Part shown: piece by piece, positions 62,364 through 64,000 of the stretch
Layout: every line of letters begins with the position of its first letter
Numbering within the stretch: the first letter of the stretch is position 1
DNA from: Dokdonella_A sp963758365
GTDB lineage: Bacteria; Pseudomonadota; Gammaproteobacteria; Xanthomonadales; Rhodanobacteraceae
Length of the DNA: 64,000 nt
Direction of reading: 5' to 3'
Assembly: GCA_963758365.1 (NCBI GenBank)
Contig: CAVWVB010000001.1
Location: forward strand, 1,426,001 to 1,490,000
The notes under the pieces: generated by a model
Seen by the model: the letters and a program-made list of their open reading frames with translations, nothing else
Told to the model about the DNA's origin: nothing
The model's database searches: none
Program-made: the position numbers and the translations under genes

Positions 62364-63698
62364 ATGCGCTGCACATCGATGATCGTGCTCGCCGCTGGTG
62401 CCGGGGCCTGGCTGAGCGGAGCGCATGCGCTCGACGGCGACACCGACCCCGGATTCGGCGGCAGCGGCCAGGTCGTCATCACGCGACCGATGGACGGCGG
62501 CGGCAACGGCAGCAAGCCGACCGGCGACCTCGCGGTGCTCACGGACGGCCGATACCTGTGGGCGGCGCCTCTCGACGACGGCGCGGTCTGGATCGGTCGC
62601 GCATCGCGCAATGGATCGCCCGACACGGCATTCGGCGACACCGGCAGCGGCCGCGTTACCGTGCCCGCCTGCGGCCTGCCGCGCAACGTGCGCGTCGTCG
62701 CCGACCCGGATGGCAGCGCCGTCGTCTGGGCAACGGCCTGTCTCGTGCGCCTGTTCGCGGACGGCAGCATCGACTCCGCGTTCGGCACGGGCCCGCTGCC
62801 GCCAAACGGATTTCTTGCAGCCGGGCTCGCCCGCGATGCCGAAGGCCGCTTTGTGCTCGCGGGCAACATGGCGCAGCAGTTGATCGTGTATCGCTTCGAC
62901 GCGAGTGGTGCCGCCGATGCGACGTTCGGTATTGCGGGCAGCGTCACCCTGGACGTGCCCGCGAGCAACAACCTGCGCGACCTGGATGCACTCGCAGTGC
63001 GTCCGGACGGGCGCATAGTCGTTGCTGGCTCGCGTGGCAACATGCACGGTCCGAACCTCATCGTTGTGCAATTGAATGCGGACGGATCGCCCGACCTCTC
63101 GTGGAACGGCAGCGGACTGGTCGACATCGCCGCGCCCGAGGGCTACCAGGCGCTGTCCGCGAACGCGCTTGCGCTCGACCGCGACGGCAGCATCGTCGTC
63201 TCCGGCACGGGCAGCGACGGCACGGTGGCCTGCTGCGTCCTGCTCGCGCGCTTCGACGATGCGGGTCAACTCGTGCCTTCGTTCGGTCTGCGCCTGTTCG
63301 CGCTTGCAGGCCAACCCAACCTGTTTCCGTTTTTCGAGCAGCGCGATGGCCTCGTGCTGTTGCCGAACCATCGCATCATGATTGGCACGATCTCGTTCCC
63401 ATTCACCCCGCCGTTCACTCATCGCACGCAATACACGCTGCTGCGTGCGTTCGCCAATGGCCGCCTCGACACGACTTTCGGTCACGACGGCTGGAACAGC
63501 TACACGATCGCCGATCCCGATGGCGGCAACCAGCAGGGCGACTACAACCAGATGCATGCGATCGCCTACGACCGCGACGACGACAGCATGCTGGTCCTCG
63601 GCCGCACGTTCTTCGAGGACAACTCGAGCGGCGACGATTACGTGAGCCTCGTGCGCGCGCGCTTTGATCTGATCTTCGCGGACGGACTGGAACGCTGA
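62364..63698 (+). CDS. Secreted delta-60 repeat protein with LIFADGLER tail
   Basis: A 444-residue protein with a signal peptide (about 1-23) and at least six copies of the delta-60 repeat (DUF5122), each with a D-G-x-D-x-x-F-G pattern: DGDTDPGFGGSG, NGSPDTAFGDTG, DGSIDSAFGTG, SGAADATFGIAG, DGSPDLSWNGSG, NGRLDTTFGHDG. Such repeats form a beta-propeller. It ends RARFDLIFADGLER. GGGAG is seven bases before the ATG at 62364. It is divergent from hutU and convergent with hutG and probably unrelated to histidine use. Confidence 0.82.
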   Translation: MRCTSMIVLAAGAGAWLSGAHALDGDTDPGFGGSGQVVITRPMDGGGNGSKPTGDLAVLTDGRYLWAAPLDDGAVWIGRASRNGSPDTAFGDTGSGRVTVPACGLPRNVRVVADPDGSAVVWATACLVRLFADGSIDSAFGTGPLPPNGFLAAGLARDAEGRFVLAGNMAQQLIVYRFDASGAADATFGIAGSVTLDVPASNNLRDLDALAVRPDGRIVVAGSRGNMHGPNLIVVQLNADGSPDLSWNGSGLVDIAAPEGYQALSANALALDRDGSIVVSGTGSDGTVACCVLLARFDDAGQLVPSFGLRLFALAGQPNLFPFFEQRDGLVLLPNHRIMIGTISFPFTPPFTHRTQYTLLRAFANGRLDTTFGHDGWNSYTIADPDGGNQQGDYNQMHAIAYDRDDDSMLVLGRTFFEDNSSGDDYVSLVRARFDLIFADGLER

Positions 63699-63713
63699 CG
63701 ACCCGCGGCGACA

Positions 63714-64000
63714 TCACGCGAGGCAGGTCTCCAGCAACGTCCGGATCAGCGCCCGGACCGGCGCCGCGCGTTCAGGCAGGTATTCGAACGTGTCCTCGTC
63801 CATGTAGTTCGCCTGCACGAGTTCGAGCTGTACCGCGTCTATCCCCACGTCGGGACGACCATAGTGGCGCGTAATGAAGCCACCCTTGAAGCGGCCGTTC
63901 GCGACGTGGCTGTATGCATGTTGCGCGGCGAGAATGCCGGCCAGCCGCGACTGCAGCGCGCGTGCGCAACTCGTGCCGTCCGCGGTGCCCAGGTTGAAGT
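63714..64000 (-). CDS. hutG: N-formylglutamate deformylase, C-terminal part (cut by window end)
   Basis: The last 95 residues of a minus-strand gene whose start lies beyond the window. The sequence FNLGTADGTSCARAL, HVANGRFKGGFITRHYG and VQLELVQANYMDED with LPERAAPVRALI matches the N-formylglutamate amidohydrolase family, which hydrolyses N-formylglutamate in the last hut step. It stops at 63714-63716, 15 bases after the delta-60 gene. With hutU it shows a five-step hut pathway branch, interrupted by the secreted-protein gene on the other strand. Confidence 0.85.
   Translation of the reverse strand, partial: FNLGTADGTSCARALQSRLAGILAAQHAYSHVANGRFKGGFITRHYGRPDVGIDAVQLELVQANYMDEDTFEYLPERAAPVRALIRTLLETCLA

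Overview
The window reads as a chromosomal piece of a GC-rich gammaproteobacterium of the Xanthomonadales/Lysobacterales type, most like a Dokdonella or Rhodanobacteraceae relative. This is an inference from gene order (ndk-rlmN-pilW-rodZ-yfgM-bamB-der; serC-serA-pheA-hisC-aroA-cmk-rpsA-ihfB-lapA-lapB), from frequent GTG starts and four-base overlaps, and from secreted proteins that end in a short tail of the type VLFANGFE or FIFRDGFE. I saw no tRNA, rRNA, CRISPR array, phage or intact insertion sequence.

Layout. 1-408 is the 3' end of an outer-membrane-barrel-like gene. 747-5446 (minus) holds tadA, guaA, a small membrane protein, guaB and folD. 5537-5833 (plus) is a DUF1244 gene. 5838-15837 (minus) holds molybdenum-cofactor genes (moeB with a rhodanese domain, moeA, mobA) downstream of the conserved der-bamB-yfgM-rodZ-pilW-rlmN-ndk block, from which ispG and hisS are missing. 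16017-20366 (plus) is a fatty-acid beta-oxidation unit: a PsrA-like TetR repressor behind a perfect 16-bp operator, then a FadN-type fused dehydrogenase/hydratase and a thiolase. 20400-21063 holds gene relics. 21277-23013 (plus) is a DUF1326/DUF2182 pair split by a 285-bp nested palindromic element with TA flanks. 23094-27475 holds a lipoprotein, a membrane protein, a PLP enzyme and a secreted beta-helix protein. 27534-35015 (minus) runs from rpsA through ihfB, lapA, lapB and three polysaccharide/O-antigen type genes. 35140-41771 (minus) is a serine and aromatic amino-acid biosynthesis block. 42032-43713 (plus) is msrPQ.

From 43717 to the end the window is more accessory: a vanadium-haloperoxidase-like lipoprotein, secreted proteins of unknown function, an HxlR regulator, a ketosamine-kinase-like gene, a CorA-type transporter, a symporter relic, a Tat-exported flavin amine oxidase coupled to a cytochrome c, a tandem pair of secreted paralogues, a TSUP permease, an aspartyl beta-hydroxylase-like gene, small lipoproteins, and histidine catabolism (hutU and, cut by the window edge, hutG) with a delta-60-repeat secreted protein between them.

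How the genes work together. The housekeeping blocks make GMP, one-carbon units, molybdenum cofactor, outer-membrane proteins (BamB), type IV pili (PilW), cell shape (RodZ), LPS control (LapAB), translation (S1, IHF), serine/Phe/His-type transamination and shikimate products. The most novel-looking signals are the shared C-terminal tail of the secreted proteins, the nested palindromic element that changed a stop codon, and the paired secreted paralogues of an unrecognised family.
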